Shown one piece after another: positions 45,001 through 53,445 of a stretch of DNA of 64,000 nt. The translations under genes and the position numbers were made by a program. Numbering within the stretch: position 1 is the stretch's first letter; each line of letters starts with the position of its first letter. Source of the DNA: Alicyclobacillus sp. ALC3 (GTDB lineage Bacteria > Bacillota > Bacilli > Alicyclobacillales > Alicyclobacillaceae); the NCBI RefSeq assembly GCF_028751195.1, contig NZ_CP066784.1:1674001-1738000 (forward strand), given 5' to 3'. The notes beneath the pieces were generated by a model, which saw nothing but the letters and a program-made list of their open reading frames with translations, did not search any database and had not been told where the DNA came from.

Positions 45001-45244
45001 TAACGGCACCAGACAGCTTATCGCGCGAATTTGTGGGGTGTGACGCCGGATTAAGCAGCCGAAAACCGCCAATCAGTGCCAGACGACCCCCTAGATGGGC
45101 CTCAACGGGTCCATACGCCGCCCCGGACGGCTTATTGACCGGTCTCGCGAGGCAAAATAGGCGAATAGGCGGTTCTCTGCCGCTATCAGCGCACGAACAC
45201 GCACGACCGCACGACCGAACGCGCATGCCGGCGGCTGTCGGCGA
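45001..45244. repeat. 244-bp direct duplication, copy 1
   Basis: Starts TAACGGCACCAGACAGCTTA and continues to CGGCGGCTGTCGGCG. Copy 2 begins 351 bases later at 45352 and is about 97 percent identical, with scattered single changes. The minus strand of both copies is open (FCLARPVNKPSGAAYGPVEA in one, FCLARAVNKLSGAAYG in the other), but codon pattern and lack of ribosome binding sites argue against a gene. It may be a mobile-element remnant or a segmental duplication. Confidence 0.85.
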
Positions 45245-45351
45245 CGACATCTGGATGCCCAAGGGACAAAGCGGGTATCGCAGCACAAACCGGTCGAGTG
45301 GCCTTCGGATCTGTGCGGCCTTTCGTTAGCACCTCGAGATCCCGAAATTCA

Positions 45352-45595
45352 TAACGGCACCAGACAGCTTATCGCGCGAAATTGTGGGGTGTGACGCCGG
45401 ATTAAGCAGCCGAAAACCGCCAATCAGTGCCAGACGACCCCCTAGATGGGCCTCAACGGGTCCATACGCCGCCCCGGACAGCTTATTGACCGCCCTCGCG
45501 AGGCAAAATAGGCGAATAGGCGGTTCTCTGCCGCTATCAGCGCACGAACACGCACGACCGCAAGCTCGATCACGCATTCCGGCGGCTGTCGGCGC
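45352..45595. repeat. 244-bp direct duplication, copy 2
   Basis: Second copy of the 45001 segment; it ends at CGGCGGCTGTCGGCG just before the 10-bp repeat array. About 107 bases of unrelated sequence (45245-45351) separate the copies. Confidence 0.85.
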
Positions 45596-45601
45596 ACGCC
45601 G

Positions 45602-45696
45602 CTGGCCTCCGCTGGCCTCCGCTGGCCTCCGCTGGCCTCCGCTGGCCTCCGCTGGCCTCCGCTGGCCTCCGCTGGCCTCCGCTGGCCTCCGCTGGC
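45602..45696. repeat. 10-bp repeat
   Basis: Nine to ten perfect copies of TGGCCTCCGC directly after the second 244-bp copy. The identity of the units suggests recent expansion. The neighbouring 45697-45840 is rich in GGCAGCGGCAGGGCGG-like runs and has no gene. Confidence 0.95.
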
Positions 45697-45843
45697 TGCT
45701 GCCCAAGCGGCAGCGGCAGGGCGGGTGTGGATTAGGCGGGGATTGGGCAGCGGCAGGGCGGCAGCGGCAGCAGCGCGGGCGGGGATTAGACAGGCTAGGC
45801 CCAGGGGCAGTTGTCGCCGCACATTTATCCGCCAACGGTATGT

Positions 45844-46728
45844 TTATTCGTCTGCAGGCTTCAGGGCCGCCCGGAATGATCGCGGAATGGCTGTTTCAAA
45901 GCGAAGCGTCTTCCCCGACACGGGGTGCTCAAACGACAAGAGGCGGGCGTGCAGGCCGAGCCGGCCGAGTGGGTTCGCCCTCGCGCCGTAGCGCTTATCG
46001 CCGACCACGCTGTGGCCGATGCTCTGCATATGCACTCGAATCTGGTTCTTTCTGCCCGTCTCCAGTCGTACTTCGAGCAGCGACAGCCCCGCCCCGCGCT
46101 CAAGTACGCGGTAGTGCGTCACAGCGTGCACCCCATCGCCTGCCCGGCAGACGTACATCGTCATCGTCTTGCTTTCCTTTAACCAGGTGTCAATCGTGCC
46201 TGCGTCGGCTTTGACGCTGCCTTGGACCAGAGCCACATACTCGCGTTCAACCACTGCCTCTTCCCAACGCTCCTGCATCTGGTTCTTCACCTCAGGCGAC
46301 TTGGCGAACAGCATCAGGCCGGAGGTATCGCGATCGAGGCGGTGAACAATGAACACGCGATCACGATGGTTACGCTGCTTCACGTGGTCGGTCAACAAGT
46401 GGTAGGCTGTCCGCTCTTTCTCGTCGTCGGTAGCGATGGAGAGTAATCCAGGCGGCTTGTCGATCACGATGATAGCGTCGTCCTCGTAGACAATCTTCAT
46501 CCCAGCCGTGATCTGCCGGTGTTCGATGGCACCCGTACTCAAAATTTGTACCTCATCGCCCGGTTTCAGCGGGTGGTCGTGCCGCGTGACAACCTTGCCA
46601 CCGACGACTATCTGCCCACGCGTCAGCAGGGCTTTCACCTTGTTGCGGCCGCGGCTCGGAAACTTTGCAAACAAGTACGGCAACAGCTGTGTGTTTTCTT
46701 CCACTGTGAACAGGTTCTGCTTGTCCAG
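45844..46728 (-). CDS. RluA-family 23S rRNA/tRNA pseudouridine synthase
   Basis: A 294-aa RNA-modifying enzyme that isomerises uridine to pseudouridine. An S4-like RNA-binding domain comes first (SRGRNKVKALLTRGQIVVGGK), then the catalytic domain with IVIDKPPGLLS, the catalytic-Asp motif VHRLDRDTSGLMLF, LETGRKNQIRVHMQ and GDKRYGA. The GTG at 46704 has no ribosome binding site. In frame 8 codons earlier a CTG at 46728 has AAAGGTGG 8 bases upstream and yields the DKQNLFTVEE start expected for RluA proteins with an S4 domain. The specific target (RluB, RluD or YjbO type) is not determined. Confidence 0.92.
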   Translation of the reverse strand: MDKQNLFTVEENTQLLPYLFAKFPSRGRNKVKALLTRGQIVVGGKVVTRHDHPLKPGDEVQILSTGAIEHRQITAGMKIVYEDDAIIVIDKPPGLLSIATDDEKERTAYHLLTDHVKQRNHRDRVFIVHRLDRDTSGLMLFAKSPEVKNQMQERWEEAVVEREYVALVQGSVKADAGTIDTWLKESKTMTMYVCRAGDGVHAVTHYRVLERGAGLSLLEVRLETGRKNQIRVHMQSIGHSVVGDKRYGARANPLGRLGLHARLLSFEHPVSGKTLRFETAIPRSFRAALKPADE

Positions 46729-46770
46729 CGTTCATTCCACCTTTAGAGACGAATGTCGTCTATTCCTATT

Positions 46771-47337
46771 TTACCCGCCGTATGCGGTTGCTAACTCCGC
46801 GAGCTTCTTCATCGTGTTCCAGTTGCGCGTAGTGGCGACAGTCCCAAGTTTGTTGAGACCTTGCGCTCGCTTCGAGTCGACGATGCTTTGCCGCAGGTGC
46901 ATATAGACAGTGCGGCCGATGATGGCAAACTCGTCCCCGGCCGAATCGATTTGACTCCACGTGCCGATGGCTTCGGCTGACGGCACCTGACGCAGAAGCG
47001 CCACCTGCAGACTTTCGCCATCGCGCACGGCGTCTGCATCGTAGGGACAGCTTGCGAGAATTGTCGCCCAGTCTTCACGAGAGCGGATCAGCGCTGCCGT
47101 GCGCACGCCAAATGCAGCCGCCAGCCACTCTTCCATCTGGGCTTCCAGTAGGTTCGGACGCCCTGCGGACTGAAACAGCACGTTACCACTTTGAATGTAC
47201 GTCTGTACAGCATCCAGTCCCTGTGCCGCCAGCACGTCCCGAAGGTCCGCCATGCGGATCTTCCCGTGGCCGCCCACGTTGATGCCGCGCAAGAGCGCAA
47301 GATATACGGTCCTTGTCGCGGCGCCCGTGTCGCCCAT
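46771..47337 (-). CDS. DUF1697 family protein
   Basis: A 188-aa protein. The start VYLALLRGINVGGHGKIRMADL is the clear DUF1697 signature, with QTYIQSGNVLFQS following and RNWNTMKKLAELA at the end. Members have a ferredoxin-like repeat fold; function is not known, although a role in modifying or binding small ligands has been suggested. ATG at 47337 has GAGGGTGAG upstream. It lies 42 bases before the RluA gene on the same strand, so they may be cotranscribed, as are the DUF1648-like gene and this one (26 bases apart). Confidence 0.9.
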   Translation of the reverse strand: MGDTGAATRTVYLALLRGINVGGHGKIRMADLRDVLAAQGLDAVQTYIQSGNVLFQSAGRPNLLEAQMEEWLAAAFGVRTAALIRSREDWATILASCPYDADAVRDGESLQVALLRQVPSAEAIGTWSQIDSAGDEFAIIGRTVYMHLRQSIVDSKRAQGLNKLGTVATTRNWNTMKKLAELATAYGG

Positions 47338-47363
47338 TTGCTCACCCTCTCTTTGTACACTCG

Positions 47364-48287
47364 CTAGCCTTTACTATTCGCTCGGTACATCAACCGGGCT
47401 ACGCCGAGAATAACCAATTGGACGAATCCGAAGATGACGAGCGCTGTATAGGTCGCCAGTGATGCCGCCACTCCAATCAGGGCCATGACGATTGCGATGC
47501 TCGGCATCACACGAAGCGCCGTCTGTTTTTTCATCCACCCGTCTGGCTTCCCGTCGACGCCCCAGTGCGTGATCATTTTCTCTGGCAGCCCTGGCGCCAC
47601 GCGCTTTGCCATCGCGAGTTGGGCTAAAACGAACACCAGGCCAACAGCAGTGCCCATGGCGAGATGAACAAGCAGCGCCAATGTCGGCGATTGTCGATGC
47701 TGCACTGGGAGGATGTTCGCGGTGCCACGTAGCGATATGTACTTGGCGAGCGACTCCACGTGCGGTGTGGAGATGAGTACCTGTGTCTGGCTGTCCCGAA
47801 CCAGTAGCCACCGATGCCCGCCGCCGTAGTGAAACGCAAGCACGGACTGGCCGTTGTTCGTCCGGAACTTCCCAGCTTGCAGTGCCCCCGCGCTGACGCC
47901 GTTGGTCCGCAGGGCAAGGCCGTACGGTCCGGTCGGCGAAACCCACTCTGCCCGAGCTTGACTGACCGGGATGGCAGCGTTGCCAAACCCCGTCTTCACC
48001 GACAGAGTACCCCCTGCGAGGGACCACCCGGTCCCAGCTCCGGAGTAGGCGAACCAAGCTCCAAGCGCGATTAACAGCACGCCGATACCGGCAATCATCG
48101 GGGCCACATTGGGACGGCGACCACGCACTGAATGTGCCTGCTGTGAGGACTCGGGCAGCGCGACCCGGGAGCGTGATGTAAGCCACCACGTCGCGGCGAC
48201 GAGCAGGGTCACAAGACCGAGTCCGGCCGTGATCCAAATCCCAAAATTCATGCTCAAAACCTGCGCAAATGTCAGGTGAAATGACAC
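47364..48287 (-). CDS. Membrane protein with bacterial PH-like and DUF1648-like regions
   Basis: A 307-aa membrane protein with about five helices. Two helices near the N-terminus (IWITAGLGLVTLLVAATWWL; MIAGIGVLLIALGAWFAY) enclose an outward or inward soluble domain of about 110 residues (LSVKTGFGNAAIPVSQARAEW; HYGGGHRWLLVRDSQT) that resembles bacterial PH domains. The last third has LPEKMITHWGVDGKPDGWMKK, the DUF1648 motif also found in SdpI-type immunity and sensor proteins, between further helices. GTG at 48287 has AGAAGGTG upstream. It could be a stress or antimicrobial-peptide sensor; that is inference from family. Confidence 0.75.
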   Translation of the reverse strand: MSFHLTFAQVLSMNFGIWITAGLGLVTLLVAATWWLTSRSRVALPESSQQAHSVRGRRPNVAPMIAGIGVLLIALGAWFAYSGAGTGWSLAGGTLSVKTGFGNAAIPVSQARAEWVSPTGPYGLALRTNGVSAGALQAGKFRTNNGQSVLAFHYGGGHRWLLVRDSQTQVLISTPHVESLAKYISLRGTANILPVQHRQSPTLALLVHLAMGTAVGLVFVLAQLAMAKRVAPGLPEKMITHWGVDGKPDGWMKKQTALRVMPSIAIVMALIGVAASLATYTALVIFGFVQLVILGVARLMYRANSKG

Positions 48288-48496
48288 AGAGCAACACCTT
48301 CTTTGCTTTTGCTCGCCGCTTCAACGCGCTCCCAGCAGCTCCGGACGCTGTGTTGACTGAAACTCACCCGCTCTCTTCCCTGTTAGAATCCTAGCATAGG
48401 AAGTTCCCTATAGTGTACTGGTCAGATGAAAGCACATCCGGACAGGACACGGCTGTGCGATCGAAGATAAGATCGCTGTGAAGGAGAGAACAAACA

Positions 48497-49366
48497 ATGG
48501 AATGGGTCATGCGAATGCGCGACGCAATCGACTGGATGGAGGAACAACTGCCGGGACCAGTCGACATTGACCAAGTCGCTACCCACGCCTATTCATCGCC
48601 TTTTCACTTCCAGCGCATGTTCCACATGCTGACCGGCGTCACCGTAGCCGAGTACGTGCGCAATCGGCGCTTGACGCTTGCGGCTCAGGAACTTGCAACA
48701 AGCTCTGTCAAGGTGATAGATGTGGCGCAAAAGTACGGTTATGAGTCCCCAGAGTCGTTTGCCAAGGCGTTTCGCAAACTGCACGGGATGTCTCCGTCTG
48801 ACGCTCGACGTCCAGGGGCGCACCTGAAAGCATTCCCGCGTCTCTCCTTCCACTTGTCAATAAAAGGGGACCAGGACATGGACTACCGCATTGTGGAACG
48901 TGAGAGTTTTCAAGTGTTAGGGAAAGAGATTCGAGTTTCGTACAAAGATGGCGAGAACTTCCGCGCCATCCCGAAGTTTTGGCAGGCGTGTTACGCGAAC
49001 GGGACTGTAGCCGCGTTGCGAGCATCCAGGCAGGACGGGGTGCTCATCGGAATTTGCGCCGATACTGACCATGCTGCAGAGCAATTCACCTACGCGATAG
49101 TGGCCGAGAACACAGCTTCTACAGGCTTGTCACAACTAGACGACGTCACCGTGCGAACGATTCCAGCAGCTACTTGGGCAGTCTTCCCGTCGAGTGGCGC
49201 CCTGCCAAACGCGATTCAGAGTGTCTGGGATCGCATCTTTTCCGAGTGGTTCCCTGGCACCGGCTACGAACACTCTGGCGGCCCAGAGTTGGAAGTGCTG
49301 CCACCTGGCGACGATACCGCCGATGACTATTCCTGTGAAGTGTGGATCCCGATTGTCAAACGCTAA
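48497..49366 (+). CDS. AraC-type regulator with GyrI-like effector-binding domain
   Basis: A 289-aa regulator. Residues 1-105 contain the AraC double helix-turn-helix: IDWMEEQLPGPVDIDQVATH, SPFHFQRMFHMLTGVTVAEYV, and DVAQKYGYESPESFAKAFRKLHGMSPS. Residues 125-289 form the GyrI/SOUL-like ligand domain (DYRIVERESFQVLGKEIRVSY; TWAVFPSSGALPNAIQSVW; YSCEVWIPI). The family, for example Rob and BmrR relatives, responds to hydrophobic drugs. ATG at 48497 follows AAGGAGAG. It is divergent from the DUF1648-like gene; an imperfect inverted repeat (TAGGAA-GTT-CCCTA) near 48398-48411 lies between them. Confidence 0.92.
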   Translation: MEWVMRMRDAIDWMEEQLPGPVDIDQVATHAYSSPFHFQRMFHMLTGVTVAEYVRNRRLTLAAQELATSSVKVIDVAQKYGYESPESFAKAFRKLHGMSPSDARRPGAHLKAFPRLSFHLSIKGDQDMDYRIVERESFQVLGKEIRVSYKDGENFRAIPKFWQACYANGTVAALRASRQDGVLIGICADTDHAAEQFTYAIVAENTASTGLSQLDDVTVRTIPAATWAVFPSSGALPNAIQSVWDRIFSEWFPGTGYEHSGGPELEVLPPGDDTADDYSCEVWIPIVKR

Positions 49367-49556
49367 AACGTTGTTTATACCATCTGGAAGTACTCAATTT
49401 GACCATGCGGCCCCGTGCTTTCGGATCGTCTAACTCCCCCTCGTGTCCATGTGATTTGGCTCATTGTACGCGCCTAGAAGGAGGACTACACTGAGTGCGT
49501 CCGATGCGGTTGATGCGTCAGAGGACGTTTTGCCGCGAAAACACGGTGAGGAGACG

Positions 49557-50327
49557 ATGAAGGTGAAGTTGGAGAACAAAGTCGCAGTCGTCACGGGAGC
49601 CGCAAGCGGAATGGGCAAAGAGATTGTCAAATTGTTTGCACGCGAAGGCGCGAAAGTAGTCGCGGCAGACATCTCGAAGGCCGCGCTCGAGGAAGTCGTG
49701 GCCGAGATTCGAGCCGACGGTGGTGAAGCAACTAGCGTGGTCGTCAACGTGGCGGTCGAAGCAGATGTGCAAAACATGATTGACACGGCTGTCGATACCT
49801 ACGGGACGCTAGACGTCCTAGTCAATAACGCTGGGATTATGGACAAAATGACGCCAGTGGGAGAGCTGACAGACGAACTGTGGGAGCGCGTGTTCGCTGT
49901 CAACGTCACGGGTCCCATGCGCGCCATCCGTAGAGCGTTGCCGGTCATGGTTGAACAGGGACGCGGCGTGATTGTCAACACTGCTTCGATCGGTGGACTT
50001 TATGGCTCTCGCGCCGGGGCTGCGTACACGGCGTCTAAACACGCACTCGTGGGTTTGACGAAGAACGTGGGCTTTCAGTACGCCAACCTCGGCATTCGTT
50101 GCAACGCTATTGCCCCTGGCGGTGTCGAGACCAACATTATGGCTGACTCGCCCAATCTCGATATGACTGCGCTCGGTGTCCAGCGCGCGATGGCCGGTAT
50201 GGCCACGAACCCGCGCTCAGGCCAGCCGGACGAGATCGCGTCCGTTGCCCTATTCCTCGCCTCGGACGACGCAGGGTTTGTAAACGGTACAGTCATCACA
50301 GCAGATGCGGGCTGGACAGCGTACTGA
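49557..50327 (+). CDS. Short-chain dehydrogenase/reductase (3-oxoacyl-ACP reductase-like)
   Basis: A 256-aa NAD(P)-dependent reductase or dehydrogenase. VVTGAASGMGKEIV binds cofactor, LVNNAGIMDKM carries NNAG, NTASIGGLYGSRAGAAYTASKHAL holds the catalytic Ser and YxxxK, and IAPGGVETNI follows. Length and order are classical SDR, similar to FabG. ATG at 49557 follows GGTGAGG by 5 bases. The frame continues upstream to 49464, and AAGGAGG at 49479-49485 points to a CTG at 49491 that would add 22 residues, so two starts are possible. No operon partner is evident; a broken kinase follows. Confidence 0.9.
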   Translation: MKVKLENKVAVVTGAASGMGKEIVKLFAREGAKVVAADISKAALEEVVAEIRADGGEATSVVVNVAVEADVQNMIDTAVDTYGTLDVLVNNAGIMDKMTPVGELTDELWERVFAVNVTGPMRAIRRALPVMVEQGRGVIVNTASIGGLYGSRAGAAYTASKHALVGLTKNVGFQYANLGIRCNAIAPGGVETNIMADSPNLDMTALGVQRAMAGMATNPRSGQPDEIASVALFLASDDAGFVNGTVITADAGWTAY

Positions 50328-50379
50328 GAGCGCGACGCAGCGACACACAATTGTAGGGGCGCGGTTGGGCCACGACGCC

Positions 50380-50715
50380 CGACCGTGCCGTGGGCGTAGC
50401 GCACGAAATCCGCAATCCACTCACGTCGCTGAAAGGGTTTGTGCAGTCGACCTGCGCACCATCGTGCGGGATGTCGGAACGCTAGTGACGACTTTGGTGA
50501 CGATGCGCGGCATCGAGATACAAACAGAGTACTGGGACATACCGCCGCTCGACTGCGACGAAACCCAACTCAAGTAAGTGCTCATCAACGTGGCCACAAA
50601 CGGGATAAAGGCGATGGATGCTGGCACCTTAACCATTCGCCTCCGCAGCAACCAGATGGTGAAGTTGGTAACGACGGGCGTTTTACCCTCAATGGTCACG
50701 GTTGCGAAGTCATAC
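50380..50715 (+). pseudogene. Remnant of a sporulation-type histidine kinase
   Basis: Two pieces of a sensor kinase are left. The plus-strand frame at 50388-50451 reads VGVAHEIRNPLTSLKGFVQS, the phosphoacceptor H-box of Spo0-phosphorelay kinases. After a loss of about 100 residues, another frame from 50464 reads EYWDIPPLDCDETQLK and, after an in-frame TAA, VLINVATNGIKAMDAGTLTI, the N-box of the ATP-binding domain. N-terminal sensor and the G-boxes are missing. The frame change, stop and deletion make it non-functional. It ends at the dabA stop. Confidence 0.75.
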
Positions 50716-53445
50716 ATTCTCTGCGCCGAGCGTGTGCCAGCCCGTCTCTGGGTCGAGCACTGCGAACCGAAGCCAACCGAAAGAAATCTTCTGGCGGAAG
50801 TCTGGCAGATTGTCTAGCACTTGGCGCATGTGATCGATTGGCGCTTGCGCTACAATCAGCAGACGCAACGGCGCGTGATACACAACTCCGTCTGTGGACA
50901 TGACACTCTGTACTGGCAACCCCGTCAACAGGTCACTGCCATTGCCCTGCATCACACCAATCCCAGACGTCACCGTCTGCGTCGTCTTGTCCCCGCTCCC
51001 GTAAGCACTCGCTGCGACGGTCGACGCGTAGTACTGCAGGTTGATCCACTGCGCGACAACGCCCGGTCCGGCGAGAATACCCGCGAGAATCTGCCCGTCT
51101 TCGTCCTGCTGCCAATCGTAGCTGTGCAAAAACACCCGCCCCTGCAGGTCCAATCCCTTCGTCAAGTCCCGCCGCCCAATCACGAAAGCTGCGTTCCGGG
51201 CCAGCCCCCACTCCGGACGCGTTTCGCTCCAGTCATAGGCGTGCCGAGCCGTCCGCTGGTCCTGCCCGTGTCTGCCGAGGTCCGCACTAGGCAGGTACTC
51301 TAGACGTTCAGCCGTGACGTCCTCAGACACTGCCGGCACAGCACGTTGCACAGTGTCAAAAGCTGCTCGGGCCACTGGACTGAGACTCGGCTTGTCGTCG
51401 AGAAAGCGGAGTTCGTCAGTCGTCGTAATGTGTTCCATCGCGGCGAACACGGTCGTCTCCGGGATGCTCACTCCACGCTTAGCCAGTCCTGCCCTCACAT
51501 CCGGGTCGTTACAAATTGCGCTGAAGACCTTGGCGTTAGCGGCGCCAGAGGCACCGCCACAGGCGCCGCAGTCGAGCGCCGACGCGTACGGATTGTTCGC
51601 GCTCTGGCTGCCGTGTCCGCAGATGACAACAAGCGGTGCAAAGTGGTCGGTCAGACCGATCGAGCGCAGAGTCGCGTGCACGTACTCGACTTGTTCTGCC
51701 AGCGCGATGCCGACCGTGAGTCCGGTCCCTGGCTTGTCAGTCGTCTGCGCCTGTGCGCCAGACTGGGGTTTCACCTCCCAGCCCTTGGGTGCGCCACCAG
51801 CCATGAGGTTGCGCACCTGGTTCATGAGCGAACCTGTGCTACTAGGCAGAACGCTGCGGGCGAGGGCCGACAAGCCAAGCCAAACTCCGCTGACTTCGGG
51901 CAGCGCCAAACTGGCAAACGAATCGCCCTTCACGCGCTTGAACGCCTGGCGAAGTGGCTCCAGAGCGGCAAGCGGACCCACGCGATTCGGTACATCACGC
52001 AGGTCAACAGACCGCCGAACGATATGCCGAGGTTTGGCGATAGCCGGTAGAGCAGGATGCATGTGCCCTCCCGCCGCGTCCTGCAACGCGATTGGCAAGC
52101 CAAAGAAACCCGCCACGCCGAACGTTTCAAACGGTCCACTCTGCTCCAGACGGCGACGGACCGGTTCTGACCGCACATCGATGCAGAACAGAAACTGCGC
52201 CTCGGAAGCAGTGGACACCGAGGCAGCGGACACCGAGGCAGCGGACACCGAGGCAGCGGACACAGGCCCGCGCTCGCCGCTTACATCGAGCGCGGGACGC
52301 TCCGAATTGCAGAGCGTGTCGTGTAGTCGAGCGCTATAGGTGTCTTCCCACGCATTCAGGCACAAACGACGCGCCGTGAAGTCGTCAAACCTCCGCGCAA
52401 ACTGAAGCCTCGCTACTTGTTCACGTCGCGGCATGCCATCCCACGCCTCGATTGGCGTACCTCCCCAAACCTCCCATGCCACCAGGCAATCCACCAAGTC
52501 CATTGAGCCTAGCAAGTCCGGGCCCGACGTTTTGCCCCTCGGCAGCGGCAACTGCGGTGCGACGAGTGCCCACTCCAAGGAAAGGCGGACTGCCATGTAA
52601 TCGAACAGCAGGTTCGTGTCGCTCGAATCGTTCTCCGCCCGCCAGCGCATCATCCCGGCCCACCCTGGCAGCCGCAGCAGACTGTCGCGCAGGTACGTCA
52701 CAGTGTCAGTTGGTGCGACGTCGAGCAGGTGCAATGCCTGGGACAGCGCACGCTCCGCATCCTCCGGCCAGTCTTGGAGTAGGCGGCGAACGCTGCGCGG
52801 AAGGGCGGGATCGACTGTGACCAACTGCCTCCATGCCCGATAAAAGCCTCGCTCCCGGTGTGGCATTGACCATCCGGACTGCCCTTCGTCGAGATAGAGT
52901 TTGCACCACTTGGTCACATGGTAATTGAGATCGCGCCCGTACGAACCCCGACCGAGTTGCTCTAAATGAGTGCTGCGCGCCACGGTCTGCGTATGGTCGT
53001 CGAGCGCGAGACGACGGAGGCCACGCGCCGTTCGCTCCACTTCGGGATGGCTAAGCCTTGTCACAGGCAACGGCGAGAGTTTGAGCGCACCGGTGCAGTA
53101 CACCTCGGTCACAGCGCGTGGCAAGCTCGTTTCGACGTGATCCAGCCAGCCAGCCAAGCGGCGTTCGAGCAAAGCGGGATCAATCTCACCGGCCATGAAC
53201 GCTCTTTGCAGGACTTCCGCACTCGGATACAGGTCAATCCCGTGATCGCGCCGCAATTCCCCCGCGACCGCCTCGAATGTCTGGTTCTCCAGCCCATACC
53301 ATGGCGACCTGGCGGCAAACGCCGTGATCGGCCAAAGTGGCGCGACCGCCCGCTCCGCTTCTCGAAGCGCCTGCTCGAGGTCCCATCTCGGCAGGTGTTT
53401 TGGCTCGGGCTGGCTGTGTCGAATTTGCGTGTTAGACGACGTCAT
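50710..53445 (-). CDS. dabA: DabA-type inorganic carbon transporter subunit (DUF2309)
   Basis: A 911-aa cytoplasmic subunit that, with the DabB membrane subunit, takes up CO2/bicarbonate; it is related to beta-carbonic anhydrases. The zinc-site motifs are present: FLFCIDVRSEPVRRRLE (Cys and Asp) and LVVICGHGSQSANNPY followed by LDCGACGG (His and Cys). The N-terminal PITAFAARSPWYGLENQTFE (usually VNPxxGL) and the C-terminal VYHAPLRLLIVAQAP are also typical. An SAASV repeat (52211-52264) interrupts the protein just before the zinc motif. ATG at 53445 follows GGAGAG and overlaps the dabB end by 14 bases. Confidence 0.93.
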   Translation of the reverse strand: MTSSNTQIRHSQPEPKHLPRWDLEQALREAERAVAPLWPITAFAARSPWYGLENQTFEAVAGELRRDHGIDLYPSAEVLQRAFMAGEIDPALLERRLAGWLDHVETSLPRAVTEVYCTGALKLSPLPVTRLSHPEVERTARGLRRLALDDHTQTVARSTHLEQLGRGSYGRDLNYHVTKWCKLYLDEGQSGWSMPHRERGFYRAWRQLVTVDPALPRSVRRLLQDWPEDAERALSQALHLLDVAPTDTVTYLRDSLLRLPGWAGMMRWRAENDSSDTNLLFDYMAVRLSLEWALVAPQLPLPRGKTSGPDLLGSMDLVDCLVAWEVWGGTPIEAWDGMPRREQVARLQFARRFDDFTARRLCLNAWEDTYSARLHDTLCNSERPALDVSGERGPVSAASVSAASVSAASVSTASEAQFLFCIDVRSEPVRRRLEQSGPFETFGVAGFFGLPIALQDAAGGHMHPALPAIAKPRHIVRRSVDLRDVPNRVGPLAALEPLRQAFKRVKGDSFASLALPEVSGVWLGLSALARSVLPSSTGSLMNQVRNLMAGGAPKGWEVKPQSGAQAQTTDKPGTGLTVGIALAEQVEYVHATLRSIGLTDHFAPLVVICGHGSQSANNPYASALDCGACGGASGAANAKVFSAICNDPDVRAGLAKRGVSIPETTVFAAMEHITTTDELRFLDDKPSLSPVARAAFDTVQRAVPAVSEDVTAERLEYLPSADLGRHGQDQRTARHAYDWSETRPEWGLARNAAFVIGRRDLTKGLDLQGRVFLHSYDWQQDEDGQILAGILAGPGVVAQWINLQYYASTVAASAYGSGDKTTQTVTSGIGVMQGNGSDLLTGLPVQSVMSTDGVVYHAPLRLLIVAQAPIDHMRQVLDNLPDFRQKISFGWLRFAVLDPETGWHTLGAENV
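52211..52264. repeat. 15-bp repeat coding for SAASV inside dabA
   Basis: About 3.6 copies of GACACCGAGGCAGCG, in frame, add an Ala/Ser/Val insert just ahead of the conserved FCIDVRSE zinc motif. Confidence 0.9.

Noticed and set aside
44878..45286. 194-codon minus-strand frame over the pentamer repeat and the 244-bp copy
   Set aside because: Composed of repeat translation ([14 protein letters not shown]) and duplicated DNA without a ribosome binding site; probably not coding.
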